In this document: in pieces, positions 49,432-50,183 of the stretch
Layout: the number at the start of each line of letters is the position of its first letter
Position numbering within the stretch: position 1 is the first letter of the stretch
Assembly: GCF_018613835.1 (NCBI RefSeq)
Contig: NZ_JAGGPM010000010.1
Span: forward strand, 1-50,183
Source: Arthrobacter sp. ISL-5
Lineage (GTDB): Bacteria > Actinomycetota > Actinomycetes > Actinomycetales > Micrococcaceae
Direction: 5' to 3'
Length of the DNA: 50,183 nt
Position numbers and translations under genes: made by a program
Notes under the pieces: model-generated
Database searches by the model: none
What the model was told of the DNA's origin: nothing
What the model saw: only the letters and a program-made list of their open reading frames with translations

Positions 49432-50183
49432 ATGACGCAGCAACGCTACCGGGATCTAGCCGAGTGGCCGCTGATGGGGACAGCCATAGTCTTCCTCGCG
49501 GCCTATGCCTGGCAGGTGGTCGGCCGAATGGAGGGCCGGGGCGCCGAGTGGCTCGAGGCCACCATGTGGGTCACCTGGGGCGTCTTCGCACTGGACTACG
49601 GCGCGAATCTGTGGCTGGCGGAAGACCGCCGCCGCTGGTTCGTCCGGAACCTCCACGAACTGCTGATCGTGGCGCTCCCCTTCTTCCGCCCGCTCCGGCT
49701 CCTGCGGCTGGTGACGCTGCTGTCGGTGCTCCACCGGACCGTCGGTGAAACGCGCAGGGGCAGGGTGGTCACCTATGTGGCCGCTTCCGCGGCCCTGCTG
49801 GTGTTCGTGGGGGCACTGGCCGTGCTCGACGTCGAGCAGTCGGCCCCCGATGCCAAGATCCTCACGTTCGGCGACGCCGTGTGGTGGGCGGTCGCCACCA
49901 TCACCACGGTGGGCTACGGCGACATGTACCCCGTCACCGCGCTCGGCCGAGTTGTTGCGGCAGCCCTGATGATGAGCGGGATCGCCGTCCTGGGCGTGGT
50001 GACGGCGTCCATCGCCTCCTGGCTGGTCCAGCGCGTCGAAGAGAGCACCGGGGCCGCGGCGGAATCAGCGGAACGGCCCGTCATTGCGGAGGTGGGTGAG
50101 CTCGCGGCGGAAGTGGCCGCCCTCCGGCGCGAAATTGCCGAGCTCCGGCGGGACCCCACTCCTAGTAGTACTTGGTTATGTTG
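49432..50183 (+). CDS. Potassium channel, VGIC type (partial, runs off the window)
   Basis: 250 codons from ATG 49432 with no stop before the window end. Helices near 14-30, 42-62 and 73-82 are followed by an arginine-bearing segment FFRPLRLLRLVTLLSVLHR (84-102) like an S4 voltage sensor. The outer helix (113-133), the selectivity filter TVGYGDMYP (159-167) and the inner helix (172-199) follow. A charged C-terminal coiled coil (EVGELAAEVAALRREIAELRR) likely tetramerises the channel. It conducts K+ to set membrane potential. TTG/GTG starts inside are not needed. Confidence 0.9.
   Translation, partial: MTQQRYRDLAEWPLMGTAIVFLAAYAWQVVGRMEGRGAEWLEATMWVTWGVFALDYGANLWLAEDRRRWFVRNLHELLIVALPFFRPLRLLRLVTLLSVLHRTVGETRRGRVVTYVAASAALLVFVGALAVLDVEQSAPDAKILTFGDAVWWAVATITTVGYGDMYPVTALGRVVAAALMMSGIAVLGVVTASIASWLVQRVEESTGAAAESAERPVIAEVGELAAEVAALRREIAELRRDPTPSSTWLC

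Overview
The window is about 50 kb of GC-rich chromosomal DNA from a high-GC Gram-positive bacterium. Gene content and protein style suggest a soil actinobacterium of the Micrococcaceae, Arthrobacter or Pseudarthrobacter-like. This is inferred from gene families, GTG/TTG starts and the style of the intergenic palindromes, not from a marker gene. I see no rRNA, transposase, integrase, phage gene or CRISPR array. The region reads as core and metabolic chromosome, with two tRNA genes and many short operons.

Layout. 0.1-7.9 kb (all minus): a frameshifted AbiEi/DUF559 protein, an HTH_42 (AlkZ-like) protein, murB, an MFS exporter, a hadB-hadA (MaoC) pair, a small membrane protein, a frameshifted DUF2797 protein and a CitE-like lyase. 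8.3-10.3 kb (plus): an orphan sulfonate-type binding lipoprotein with a TauD-type dioxygenase. 10.4-17.8 kb: an aldo-keto reductase, then an alpha-glucoside uptake operon (binding protein, two permeases, GH13 glucosidase) divergent from a ROK repressor. 17.9-22.5 kb: a two-domain VOC protein, an Na+/H+ antiporter, a NAD(P)-binding protein, a DHFR-like reductase and a secreted HNH nuclease. 22.6-27.3 kb: a second-type YidC, tRNA-Met, tRNA-Thr, a DEAD-box helicase and a MOSC protein.

27.5-32.8 kb (plus): a tight operon of a YgiB-like protein, a YgiC-like ATP-grasp ligase, an APC permease and an acyl-CoA dehydrogenase, followed by an ICMT-like methyltransferase. 32.8-39.8 kb (minus): an SDR, a GT87 mannosyltransferase-like protein, an MFS transporter coupled to an HxlR regulator, and the transsulfuration pair cbs-metB. 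39.9-44.7 kb: two VOC proteins, an AlkA-type glycosylase, and a DUF4386/ABC-2 exporter operon behind a twin palindromic operator. 44.8-50.2 kb: an acyl-CoA synthetase, an ABM-type monooxygenase, thioredoxin, a thioesterase, a LysM protein with a sortase-like C-terminal module, and a K+ channel cut by the window end.

Most unusual points: the ygiBC-permease-dehydrogenase operon in a lineage expected to use mycothiol rather than glutathione; the LysM plus degenerate sortase-like protein; the twin GTAC-TTA-GTAC operator with no local regulator; different palindromic elements placed in three convergent gene gaps; and two net +1 frameshifts within 7 kb, which may be sequence errors.
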